A stretch of 64,000 nt of DNA from the NCBI RefSeq assembly GCF_005239225.2, contig NC_133297.1, positions 19,828,147 through 19,892,146 of the forward strand. Reading direction: 5' to 3'. The translations under genes were made by a program, and so were the position numbers. This stretch comes from Populus alba (taxonomy: Eukaryota; Streptophyta; Magnoliopsida; Malpighiales; Salicaceae). The notes under the pieces are model-generated. The model made no database searches, was not told where the DNA came from, and saw only the letters and a program-made list of their open reading frames with translations. This document shows positions 45,269-56,890 of this stretch, in pieces. Position 1 is the first letter of the stretch. Every line of letters begins with the position of its first letter.

Positions 45269-45859
45269 GTTTCTTGCTCAAAGTTAGGTGTTGTAGATTC
45301 TTTAGGGACCTATTTTTCAACCTGATGCATGTATGTATGTTATTTACAATGAATAGATGTAAATGTTTGTATATGGTCATTAGATATGGATGGCTATTTA
45401 GGGAGCTTATACTCTAAAAACAAGTTGTTGGGACATTACATGATGGGTAGGCTTTCTACCTGGTCTTAAAATGGTCTCTTGTTATCCTAATGATCACCCT
45501 CGTGAAGGTAATGCAGGGGCTCATTAGGTAATGGGATGACATATGGACCAATCATTACTAGTCTAAGCACTCAGCGAACAATTGGGGTTTACACAGAGTT
45601 AACCTTGACTAAAAGTCATAAGGTAAGCTGCTAATCCCCCACTTAACCTAAAGTTTTTCAGTGTAAACTCTCACATAAAAAAGTGAATGATGCATGAATC
45701 TATTTTATACAATGTGTGAACGATACATGTAAAAATAAAAGCGTAAATAATAAAAGGAAAATGCATATTTAAAAAAACAACCATGCAAACCCAACAATAA
45801 CACAAAAAATAGACATAAAGAAAGCTTAGTCCATAGGGTCCCCATCGGAGTTTTCATTA
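45269..45859 (-). other. Ogre-like 5' untranslated region and primer-binding site
   Basis: Noncoding stretch between the gag start and the LTR of the minus-strand element. On the minus strand, TGAAAACTCCGATGGGGACCC at 45856-45836 lies just inside the LTR end; its ACTCCGATGGGGAC core resembles the primer-binding region of Tat/Ogre elements. I see no ORF1. Confidence 0.55.
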
Positions 45860-47640
45860 TGTCGCACATGCCCGCGCAGTGTTAATGGCGATCGTCCACT
45901 CTAGTATATATCTGGCAAATATTGGGAGACAAGGAATTCTTGTCTTTTATTAGTGGGAAGGGAAAATGGTTATCGCCACCTAGTATTTTGGTCACTAGAA
46001 ACCTTAATTGGTCTTAGAAATCGAGCATGGAGACTAGTTGCGTAAAGGGAAGGTATTAGCACCCCAAATACACCCTAAGGTAGGCTGTATTATTTAATTG
46101 TTTGATAAAAAAATAAAGTCTTGTCGTGTTTTCTAATTGTTGGTCTGTCTAAGGTTTAAAAAAAGTCCTCCTCAGTAAAAAGATCCTTATCTTATGGGTA
46201 AAATCTAATCGTTCTAACATCTATAAAAAGAACTATCTTTTTAGTGTCAGGAATATGTTTTACGTATAAATTTCTAATCCCAAATACTAAAAGAAAAAAA
46301 AAATTTTGGGGTATTTTTGAAATACTGGCCTAATTCTCATAACTTTAATAAAAAGGTTATCAAATCTAAACTGCATGCAAATTTTTTTTGTTGTTGAAGT
46401 TTTGTTGTATGAAAATATGATATGAATTTTTTTAATTTTTTTTTTTTATCTTTGAGAGACTTGGCTATATGAATGAAAACAAAAAAAAAAAAATTTTGTT
46501 TTTATAATGTTTTGCAATGTTTCGATGAGAATCGGGTATTTTAATACCAAATTTGTAAACCAATATTAAGCAAAGTTGATAACAAATTGTGGGAAATCAA
46601 CATTTTTTAAAGGAGTTTTTTTTTGCAAGATTTTGTTTGGACTGGGCCGCACCTGGCCCAACCATTTTGGCCTGGCTTGGTGCTGTATGGCCCAGTAAAC
46701 AGTGTAGGCTATGAAGAAGATGAAGAAGAGCGAGAAGCTGACTCACTTGTAGTGGCTCATGGTGGTGCTCGCCGATGGTGGTGGCGGTGGCATTACTGTT
46801 GCAAAATGGGGAGCTGAGGGTGGCTAGTCGATAGTTCTTCTTCTTCTCTACCTCTCCATGTTATTCCTCTTTTTTCTTCATTCCCTCCTTTTCTCTGATT
46901 CTTCTTATGTTTTTTATGGTGTTCTTCCCTCTTGCGGTGGTGTTGCTATCGTTGGCAGTGCTGCTAGTGGCAATCGGATGTTGGTTCTAGGCAGTGGTGG
47001 AAAAAACCAATTGTTGCTGCTATTTTTCCCTTCTATGCAAAGGCACTGGTTTCTTCTTTCTTTTTCTTCATGATTGTTGTAGGGCAACCCGCAGGGGGAA
47101 GAAGATGGTGAGACGCTGACAATGATGCTTTTTCAAACGGTGGAGAGAGAAACCAGAAAGAGAGTGAGGTTATTGTTCTTCTCTATTATCTCTTCTCCTT
47201 TCCCCTGTCTTTTTTTTCGCCCCTTGTTTCCTTCTCTCTAGTTTCAAAAACAATCTCCTTGTCGTCGTTTTTTTTTCTATTCTCCCCCCCTCTCTATTCC
47301 ATTTCTCTATTTTGTCTCTCTCTCAAAACTTCTATCCACCTCCCCAAAATCTCCTCTCTTCCCCTTTTGTTTCACCCTCTTTTCTCTGTCTTTCTTCAAA
47401 GCAAGGGGAAGGGCCACCCTACCCTGTCCAAGCACAGGGTAAGGTGGCATGGGGCAGCTTCTGCATAGCCGCCCTATGGCATGGTTCCCTCTCATTTCTT
47501 TACCATGTTTGCAGGGTATGGTGGGTATAGGTGGTGTCAAGTCTAGGGAGAGAGTTAGCAGGGAAAGAAGATTTTAAAAATCTCCTTCTTCCCTGCCTCT
47601 ACGCAAGCTGGGGAAAAAGGAGAACAATGTGGTTTAAAAC
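45860..47640 (-). mobile_element. 5' LTR of minus-strand Tat/Ogre-like element
   Basis: Its 3' edge (minus strand) reads GGGCATGTGCGACA at 45860. Inside are TGGTGGCGATAACC and GGGTGCTAATACCTTCCC, matching the LTR end at 5560-5746. Further in are poly-A/T tracts, a GGCCCAG/CTGGGCC-rich block at 46640-46700 and long C/T-rich tracts at 47160-47400. The start of the LTR is not identified; the right edge is set where satellite sequence begins. Confidence 0.55.
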
Positions 47641-47689
47641 GATAGTGTTTTGGTTTTATTTTTGTTTTTAAAAAAAAGAAAATGAATTT

Positions 47690-50600
47690 GATAATAATAA
47701 TCCAAAAATGGATTATGACAATAACAATAAACTTACCCAAGTTTAAGTGGGTCTGGTTGAACACCAGGCTCAAGAGCTTTCGACCCCTTTTAAATTGCGG
47801 ACCCAAAAGCCTTGGGTCTGACTGCATTGCAAACCCATTAGCCTTGAGTTTAACTCTTAACCCAATTGTCTTGGGCCAGGTGCTTTTGCAAGACCTAGGA
47901 AACTTGGATCTACCCCCTGCCACTTCCAAGCAACTTGGGTTTGGCATACCCTTCTAAATCCAAGTTAATAATAATAAAAATTATTGATTTTACCCTTCAA
48001 ATCACATATATGTGTTTTTTATAGTAATAAAATTTATTTCAAATTTAATAATATGAATGAATTAAATAATATTTATGATATTAATAATAATATAAAACTT
48101 ATCTTACCTAAGTTTTTATAGTTTTCAATCCCCTCAAATAAAACTTATTTAATATGTGTTTTTCAAAATTAATGATATATTTTTAAAAATTTTAATTATG
48201 ATATTAGCAATATTAATTATAATAAAAACAATAAAATATTTTAAATAATAATACTAATAATAATTTTAATATTAATAATAACAATAAACTTGCCCAAGTT
48301 TAAAGTGGGTCTAACTACAACACCAGGCCAAAGAGCTTTGGGCCCTTTAAAATGAGAGACCCAAAAGCCTTAACCCATTAAAGTTGGGTGAGAATGCAAG
48401 ACGCAAGAGCATTGGGTCCTCACGTGGACCCATTAGCCTAGGGTCTGACTCTTGACACAATTGTCTTGGGTCAAGTAGGGCTGCAATACTCAAAAGGACT
48501 TGGGTCTGCCCATTGCTACTCCCAAGCAATTTTGGTTTAGCATGCCCTTCCAGCCCCAAGTTAATAATAATAAAAATATTTATGATAAATTGATTTTATC
48601 CTTCAAATAACATCTATATTTTTTTTATAGTAATAAATTTTGTTTCAAATTTAATAATATTTATGATATTAATAATAAAATTAAACTTATATGACCTAAG
48701 TTTTTATAGTTTTTAATCCGCTCAACTAAAACTTATTGTGTTTCTCCAATAATAATAATATTTTTCTTCAAATTTATTAATTTAATAATAATAAGAATAA
48801 TAATTTTACCCTTCAAATCAAATCTATGATTGTTTTTTAAAAATTAATGATATATATTTAAAATTTCTTAATTATGATATTAATAATATTAATTATAATA
48901 AAAACTTTAAAATTTATGATACAAATAATAATACTTTTAATATTAACAATATTAATTATAATACAAATAATAATATTTTTAATATTAATAATAACAATAA
49001 ACTTGTCCAAGTTTAAGTGGGTCTGACTGTAATACCAGCCCAAGAGCTTTAGGTCCCTCTTAATGACAGGCCCAAAAGTCTTGAGTCTGACTGCAATATG
49101 AACCCATTAGAGTTTGGTGAACATGCAAAACCCAAGACGCGGACGCATTAGCCTAGGGTCCGACTCTTGACACAATATTTTTGGGCCAGGTAGGACTACA
49201 AGACCAAGGGGACACGGGTATGCTCCCCGCCCCTCCCAAGCAACGTTGGTATAGCATGCCCTTCCAGACCAAAGTTAATTAAAATAAAAATATTTGATTT
49301 AACCCTTCAAATCACATATATGTTTTTTTATATAGTAATAAAATTTATTTCAAACTTATTAATATGAATGAATTTAAAAATATTTATGATATTATAACAA
49401 AATTCAAATTATTTGACCTAAAGTTTTATAGTTTTTAATCCCCTCAAATAAAACTTATTGGTTTTCTTTGATAATAATAATATTTTTATTCAAATTTATT
49501 AATTTAATAATAATAATAATAATAATTTTACCCTTGAAATCTAATCTATGTTTGTTTTTCAAAATTAATGATGTAGTTTTAAAATATCTTAATTATGATA
49601 TTATTAATATTAATTATAATAAAAACAAGAAAATTTATAACACAAATAATAATATTTTTAATATTAAAATTAAAAATATTTATAATATAAGTAATGATAT
49701 TTTTTATATTAATAATAACAATAAACTTACTAAGTTTAAGTGGATTAGGCTGCAATATAAGGCACAAAAGCTTTTGGCACCTCTTAAATGAGGGACTCAA
49801 AAACCTTGGGTCTGGCTGCAATCTGAACCCATTATATTTGGGGAGGATGCAAGACCTAAGAGCATTGAATGTTGAGGCGGACACATTATCCTAGGATCAA
49901 ACTCTTGACCTAATTGTCTTGGACCAAGTAGGGCTACAAAACCCAAGGGACTTGGGTCTTCCCCCTTTCTCTCCCAAGCAACTTGGGTCTGACATGCCCT
50001 TCCAGACCTAAGTTAATAATAATAAAAATAATTAATTTTACCCTTCAAATCACATATTTTTTTCAATAGTAATAAAATTTATTTCAAATTTAATAATATT
50101 TATGATATTAATAATAATATTAAAGTTATCTTACCTAAGTTTTTATAGTTTTTTATTCCCCTCTAATAAAACTTATTGTTTTTCTTCAATAATAATATTA
50201 GTTTTCTTCAAACTTATTAATTTAATAATAATACTACTAATAATTTTACCCTTCAAATCAAATCTATTTTGTTTTTCAAAATTAATGATATATTTTTTAA
50301 ATTCTTAATTACGATATTCGTAATATTAATTATAATAAAAACAATAAAATTTATGATACAAATAATAATATTTTTAATATTAGCAATATTAATTATAAAC
50401 ACATAACAATTTTTTTAATATTAGCAATATTAATTAAAATAAAAATAAAAATATTTTTAATATTAATCATCATAAAAATAACAATATTTATAAACCAAAA
50501 TAGCAATATTTTAATATTAATAATAACAATAAACTTATCAAAGTTTAAATGGGTCTGACTGCAACACTAGGCTCAAGAGTTTTGGGCCCCTCTTAAATAA

Positions 50601-51335
50601 AGGACCCAAAAGCCTTGAGTCTAGCCACAATCAAACCCAATAGAGTTGGATGAACACTCAAGACCCAAGGGCATTGGGTCCTGACACGGACCCATTAACC
50701 CAGGGTCTGACTCTTGAACTAATTGTCTTGGGCTAGTGAAGACTGCAAGACTCAGGGGACTTCGGTCTACCCGTGCAACTCCCAAGCAACTTAGGTCTGG
50801 CATGCCCTTCCAGACCAAAGTTAATAATAATAAAAATAATTTATTTTACTCTTCAAATCACATCTATTTTTTTTTCGACAGTAATAAAATTTATTGCAAA
50901 TTTAATAATATTAATAATAAAATTAAACTTATCTGACCTAAGTTTTTATACTTTTTAATCCCCTCAAATAAAACTTATTGTTTTTCTTCGATAATAATAA
51001 TATTTTTCTTTAAATTTATTAATTTAATAATAATAATAATAATATTTTTCTTTAAATTTATTAATTTAATAATAATAATAATAATATTTTTACCCTTCAA
51101 ATCAAATTTATGGTTGTTTTTCAAAATGAATGATATATTTTCAAAATCTCTTAATTATGATATTAATTATAATAAAAACAATAAAATTTATATAAAAATA
51201 ATATTAATTATAATAAAAACATAAGAATAATAATAAAAATAATAATATTTATAATACAAATAATAATATTTTTAATATTAATCATCATAAAAATAAAAAT
51301 ATTTATAAACCAAAATAAAAATATTTTTAATATTA
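47690..51335. repeat. Long-period satellite, duplicon B, about 5 monomers
   Basis: GC-richer blocks rich in TTGGGTC begin at about 47735, 48297, 49010, 49735 and 50540 (spacings roughly 560, 710, 730 and 800 bp). Each starts AAGTTTAAGTGGGTCTGACTG and ends CTTCCAGACC.AAGTTAATAA. Between them is AT-rich sequence with (AAT)n runs, CCCCTCAAATAAAACTTATTG and AATATTAATTATAATAAAAAC. Length differences come mainly from duplicated AT-rich subsegments (for example the TTCTTTAAATTTATTAATTT pair near 51005 and 51045). The asparagine/isoleucine-rich open frames here are not genes. Confidence 0.9.
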
Positions 51336-51709
51336 AAAGCTCTTATCCCTACATATTTGAGCATTGCTATACCTGAAGGAACATATGCTTGTATTGGTAA
51401 ATCTCGCATTGTACCTTTTAATTTATGTTCACGGATGGTTTGGTTTTATTTCTAAAATTGATATTTGTTGTTTTAGCACTGAGATTGGGATTGGCATGGA
51501 AGCACTCGATTGATGTGGGTGTTGGTGTCATAGATGCTCACTACAAAGGCCCTGTTGAGATTATTACTCTAATGTTAATATCGAGGTAAGGGTTGGCGAT
51601 GAAATTGCGCAGTTGATTCTTGAGAAAATTGTAACTCCTAATGTCACGCAAATCGAGGATTTGGATGCAACTGAGAGGTGTTGGAGGGTTTGGATTTAAT
51701 GGTGTTTGA
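51336..51709 (+). pseudogene. dUTPase fragment, copy 3
   Basis: Exon 51340-51392 reads LIPTYLSIAIPEGTYACI with donor GTAAATCT; the acceptor TTTTAG is followed by LRLGLAWKHSIDVGVGVIDA then HYKGPV at about 51480-51555, the motif 3 region with the substrate-binding tyrosine context. A deletion removes the GVILFNHS part, then VRVGDEIAQLILEKIVTP, IEDLDAT, a 2-base deletion, and GGFGFNGV before a stop at 51707-51709. The donor and acceptor are both visible, so the fragment kept its intron. The Asp of TDLS is changed to Tyr. Preceded by satellite at the same junction as copy 1. Pseudogene. Confidence 0.85.
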
Positions 51710-52170
51710 GCTTCCTGTGATTTGTAATGTTTTTTTTTAAATGTTTTTGTTTCTTTGTGTTTAAATTTAGTGAATAGATGGTGGACTAAACAGTAAAAGT
51801 TTTGGTGAAGGACTTTTTTTTGTTAATGAAGACACCTGCAACAACGCTATATATATATTTTATAAAATGATTTGTTTTTCATGTGTTTTATGGTTTCATT
51901 TCCTTTTTTATCCTTTTATTAACGACCTGCAACAAGGCTATATATATTTTATTATTTTTTGCATTGATCAAATCACACAATCTTGCTGCATAACCTTAAG
52001 CATTACTCAGTTGTAAGAAACTTGACCGACTAATTTCACAAATAGATGGAGGATAGGTCGTTCTAGCAAAAAATATTGTATGAACATTTCTTTGCAAGCT
52101 TACACACACACTGAATCTCCTTAATTTACTAGTAAAAAGATGATGGCTTCACCACTTTAAGTGAGAAAGA
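51710..52170. other. Duplicon spacer B
   Basis: Matches 15821-16290 nearly throughout. The match ends at TTTAAGTGAGAAA (52170), where an insertion begins. Confidence 0.75.
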
Positions 52171-54325
52171 GAATGGCATAATGCACCCGTCACCTCCAAA
52201 AGGCTCTTACATGGGTCCTCACTTGGGCAAGTGCAAGCATTATAGCCTGTAGTACAAAAATAAAAGAATATTACACAGCTGTAGTTTATGCGCAAATGCT
52301 GTAACATGAAGAGGGATTAGTAAAACCAAGAAGGAAGTGTTTTGAGAGAACTCGTTGGGTTGTTGGAAGAGAAAATGGCTAATTGTGAGAAATCACAGTT
52401 CAAAGGATTTTTATCAAAAGTTTGATAGAAGAGATTCATGGCATAAGAGATGCTATTGTGTTCGGTTCAAAACAAGCCCCACCTGGTTGGATCGGATCAC
52501 GATCAATCCCTCGTCCACAAGCAAAATCCAGATTGGCCTGCAACTGTGCATCTGATACACCAGACTTGGGCACGCACCATGTTGCTTTGTTTTTACAGCT
52601 TTAGAGATGGTGTTGCTGGAGTTTTTGGTTTAGTCAGAGTCTTAAAGCATAATAGATCACGTCAATAAAACTTTTTTTTATATAATAATCAAGAATATTA
52701 TAAATAAGGCATCCCCATTAAGAAGATGAGGGCTGCAAAATAAGGAAGATTACTTGGGGGTGGGGGGGATTAAAAAACATACAGAGAGCGAGGAATTTAT
52801 AGCCCCGACTAGTTAGTCCAATTTATGATACATTCAGGATTTCTATAAAGATTGGAGGCTATATAGTTGAAATTTTTAACAGAGAACTTCAACCGAAAGG
52901 CCAACCGATGAAAGGTGAGGTCAAAAATCACATCTCAGTCTAGAGTTTTGGAGTCAAAGATTATATGGTTGCGTGCTTTCCAAATTGACCAGTATAATCC
53001 TTTATAGAGAAGGGTAATTGCGTGACACTAAAACTTTCCTTTTACCAGGCCAGACCATTCCTAAATGTTTTGATTTGAGTCTTTTGGTAGGCAGCCTACA
53101 CTCCCAAACCAACTAAAGAGTCTACCCTATAGAGACCATGATGTAGGACAAAGATGGAATAGATGATGTATAGTCTCAATCTCCTTATAGCAAAAACGAC
53201 AAAAAGCTTCCTCATAATTGATGATTCTCCTCTCAGCTACGAAACCTTTTGTGAAGATACTATCGTTTAGAAGAAGCCATATGAAAACATCTATTTTTGG
53301 AGGCGCAAACCCTTTCCAAACTAGAGCAGGGGAGTGAAGAGTTGCTGAAACATTAAAACCATAAAAAAGATGGCACCCTGAGCAGACTGTGTAAACATTG
53401 GAGTTCTGGGAATTCCAAATCTTGTTGTCTTCACCATCAGAGAAGACTAGACCACATTCCACTTCTGCTATCAAGCTTTCACGCATGTAGAGCTCTCGGG
53501 ATTAAAGGGGTCTTCTCCAAGAAAGATTGATGGAGTTATCAGTTGGGTTATGAACTTTTGCAATGCTTAATGATTGCTGCAGGGAGAGGTTGTAAAGCCT
53601 AAGAAACATGAACTAGAGAGGGGCTGCGTAGCCTAGCCAGGAATTAGACCAGAACCTGATGTTTCTCCCATCACCCACCTTGAACCCGACATTGGATTGG
53701 AGGGAAACAACTATGTTGTGATTTAAGGAAATTGCAGATACCATGCCACACCAATTTCAAGATAAAGAACCTACAAACACAGGAAGGCCATTTGCAAAAT
53801 GTGGTCAGTACTTCCGTAGGATAATTTCTTGCCAACCTCCTAACACTCCTTTATCAAGGTTCCAAAGCCATTTAAACATCAAAGCCATATTTTTGTTGTG
53901 AATCAAACCCAGCCCGAGACCTCCAAGGGGCTTACTCTTAATTACCTCGTGCCAAGCAACCTTAACTTTGCTTTGTTTGTGGACAATACTGGTTTCCAAG
54001 TGGAGAGCCTATTTGGGTTAGCACCTAGAGGTAACCCAAGGTATTTGATTGGGAAGGTGTCACTGCGACAGAAAATTGCATTAGCCAAACCTGAAGTGTA
54101 TTCGTTATCCAAATTAATTTATAAAAGTGAGCTTTTATAAAAATTAACTTTCAGTCCTGAAATGATCTCAAACCAGCATAGGATCCTCTTGCCATGCAGA
54201 AGAGAGTATAAACTACTATTACGACGGAGATGAACCGAAAGAAACAGTGGCAACATGGAAGGCATGGATAGGAACTATAAAAGAAGCATCATGTAAAAAT
54301 ATTCACAATTTCACGAACAAAATCT
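52171..54325 (-). mobile_element. Insertion in duplicon B carrying LINE fragment
   Basis: About 2.15 kb absent from duplicon A (compare 16275-16600) and C. The left part (52171-52800) is unassigned; the right part is a LINE relic on the minus strand (separate entry). No clear target-site duplication or poly-A end is recognised. Confidence 0.6.
53105..54240 (-). pseudogene. LINE (non-LTR) reverse transcriptase C-terminal relic
   Basis: Minus strand, in order: end of the reverse transcriptase domain near 54190-54010 (ISGLKVNFYKSSL, LANAIFCRSDTFPIKYLGLP); WHEVIKSKPLGGLGLGLIHN and MALMFKWLWNLDKG at 53960-53840; VGDGRNIRFWSNSWLG near 53690-53635; then a zf-RVT domain (PF13966) at 53420-53130 with GFAPPKIDVFIWLLL, CRFCYKEIETIHHLFHLCP. 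This is the usual C-terminal order of plant L1-type ORF2. Frameshifts separate the blocks, and the endonuclease and catalytic reverse transcriptase core are missing. Confidence 0.85.
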
Positions 54326-54329
54326 ACCA

Positions 54330-55000
54330 AAATTGAGGTTTCTGATACTAATTAAATATACTTTGTTGCTGCCGCTACTAATGTTGATAATGCTCGTGCT
54401 CATGCTCATGCTGCTGTTATTGTTGCTAGTGCTAGTAGCTGTTGCTATTAGCGGTTGCGATGCTGCTGCTAGTGATCGGGTCTATTTCAATAAATTAAAT
54501 GAGTTTTTGCAGGTGAAATATGAAAGAATATTTTGGATTTATTTGTCTAAAAATGATGATTCCATGTATTTCAAATATTTTTGATAAAGATGTTAGATTA
54601 AAAAATTGAATATTTCTTTCTTCCTTTTTTTTAATATTATAAATAGAGACATAGAGAGCGATTAAAAAGATGTTATGGGCTGGGTTTTTCTTTTTTTGAT
54701 AATTTCCTAACAGAACAAGTCTATTCCAAAAGTCATAATATTTAGGATAGAAAATCAGGATATTTTTTGTTCAAAAGTTAATTTCAAGGGGCTTTTTGTT
54801 AGTACATTTTGGCCTTTTTCTTTCTTGAAAAGGAACCGTCCATTCTATTAACAAACAAAATGCGTAGTGATGTTTTAAAACCCATCTTCCCAACCAAACT
54901 CATAAATTTAAATGCCAAATCAAAGGAAAGCTGAGGAATAGAACACTTGGCTGTTGAAAACTCGAAATACCAATGAAATGCACGTAAATTTTGTTCTTAC
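54330..55000. other. Duplicon B spacer with hexamer tract
   Basis: Resumes homology to 16590-17342. It holds a short GCTCATGCTCATGCTGCTG tract at 54385-54440, much shorter than in duplicons A and C, and the sequence downstream of GH17 exon 3. Confidence 0.7.
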
Positions 55001-56063
55001 CTGGCTACTTGTAGAGAGTCCAGCATCATAAACCATGGTGAGATCAGTCTTCAAAAGTCCAAATGATCGCTCAGAACCAGGTCCAGGTTTCGAGTCTCCG
55101 TCATAAAGAGCAAAGAGGTATGTATCCACTGATTTTCCTGGAATGAGTGGAGTGCCCACCATCGATCGAAGGACTGCAATCAAATTGCCATTGTAAGCCT
55201 TGGCATTCTCAATGCTTGGCCCTACGTCGTTGTCATCTCCTTTAAATGGCCATCCAGTCTCAGCCACCACAATCTCAACATTCTTAAATCCCATAGAATT
55301 CAGTGCAGAATAAACTGCATCCACCTGCAATTGATTAAACCACTTGTCAGTAGCATTTTTATTCGATCATCTAGTGATACAAAGTTTTCGCACTTGCAAT
55401 TAGATTTACTCTCACCTGAGCATCTCCTTTAAATGTTCATGTACTTGATCTTAGTGTTTCCATCCATTCGTCCTGCATCCGGCTGGAAAAGGCAAAAAGC
55501 CAGAGTCTCAGGCCTTGTATCGCTTCTGTAAAGTAAGGGTAAGGATTGATTGCGAAAGGCGAACCATTCGCACAATTAAACTCCAACAAGCCCTTCATCA
55601 GATCCCCATAACTTTGATCAATGCTTCGAGAAGAAGGTGGCTCAGACTGCTTAAGCAATCCCATCGAATGAACTGTGGAGACCTTAATTTTACCCCCGAG
55701 CGATGCGTCATTTAGAGCATTTGGTACATTTTGCCTTGTTCGTAAGAGCTTGTTCATGAGGTTCTGGTCATTGGAATTCATGACCTCGTTGCCGACAGTG
55801 ATGAGGATGATATTGCTAGCTGGAAAGAAGGGAAGCACGTTTGTGTTGATCCAGCTCTTGGCAAAATTGGGATCAGAGGCTAGTCCTGGAATGTCACCAT
55901 TTGCAGTGCCGGTCACAATTCCAATTCCGGTGTTGGCTAAGGCTTTGATTATGGCAGGGTCCGAACCATATAATCGGACCTTTTGAATTGAAGTGGATTG
56001 AAGAAGCTTTGCGGTGGATGATGGTGGTGGAAGCTTGTCCGCAACTTGGCCATAGTTTATACC
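55001..56063 (-). pseudogene. GH17 beta-1,3-glucanase copy B
   Basis: Second relic of the secreted beta-1,3-glucanase. Exon 3 is 55324-55001 (108 codons, intact, with VVAETGWPF and the donor GTAAGA). Exon 2 is about 56063-55416, from INYGQVADKLPPP through ILITVGNEVM (proton-donor Glu) to a broken end. Lesions: a 4-bp deletion near 55530 shifts the frame before SDTRPET, and the exon 2 end is altered (CATCTCCTTTAAATG near 55422-55436 in place of the usual CATCGAACATG), adding a stop. Exon 1 and the first codons of exon 2 are gone; an Athila-like integrase fragment abuts at 56064. No exon downstream of exon 3. Confidence 0.9.
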
Positions 56064-56074
56064 CAATGATGGTG

Positions 56075-56890
56075 GATTGAAGAAGCTTTTAGTATATGGC
56101 CGTTTACCTTGAAAACTTTGTTAGTTTCACTGCTTTAGATTTCAATAACACAATGAGAAAAAATATTTAAAACAACAAATGGTCCAATCCATCTAGATCA
56201 TAATTTCTCGGGCATGAATTTCAATCTAGAGTTGAAAAGGAATACTATATGCCCAACAAAAAATTGCTTGCACTGTAAAAACTTATCGTGAAGATATTTG
56301 TTTCACTCTTTATATGGCCTTGCATTGCCATATGCTTCCAATCAAATTTCTTCAAGTTCTTGCAACTGTAATTTTCATATTTCTTTTGCCTTTTTAGCAT
56401 CAAGATTGCGTTGTTTCACTGCCCGGAAGGCACGATATTCAATTTCCACTTGTAAATGTCGTAACTTATCGAAAACCAACCTATACGGTGACATTCCGAT
56501 TGGAGTTTTGTATGATGTGCGGTATGCCCAAAATGCATCCTCTAAATGCAAGCTGTTCTTTATTTCTCGATTTGAAATCTTAGCCTGTCCGTTGGTTTGT
56601 GGGTGGTAAGTTATGGCTATTCAGTTATGTACTCCATATTTTCGCATCAATGCTTCAACAGTTTGATCTCAAAAATAGGTGCCTTGATCACTTATCATTG
56701 CTCTTGGAATTCCAAACCTATTGAAATTGTTAGATTTGAGAAATCCTACAACAACCTTAGAATTGTTAGCACGGGTATCCTTTGCTTCTATACATTTTAA
56801 AATATAATCCACAACAAACAAAATGTAAAGAAAACCAAAAGAACTAGGAAAGGGTCCCATAAAATCCATGCCCCATACATAAAAAATCTC
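56075..56890 (-). pseudogene. Ty3/gypsy integrase fragment (Athila-like)
   Basis: Minus strand from 56869: [40 protein letters not shown] then MISDQGT, which carries the first and second Asp of the DDE core. It continues in broken frames with [17 protein letters not shown] (third acidic region), [29 protein letters not shown], and a C-terminal FKVNGH near 56100. The order and motifs match Athila/Tat-type gypsy integrases. Frameshifts and stops throughout. Its 3' end abuts the truncated GH17 copy B, and its 5' end abuts satellite at about 56890, so it probably caused or followed the loss of exon 1. Confidence 0.85.

Noticed and set aside
46623..47540. Short open frames with Trp/Arg- or Ser/Phe-rich content
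   Set aside because: They lie in C/T-rich LTR sequence and have no motif or splice context.
52355..52668. Overlapping 60-72-residue frames left of the LINE relic
   Set aside because: Three frames are open over the same span with no recognisable domain; no basis to choose one.
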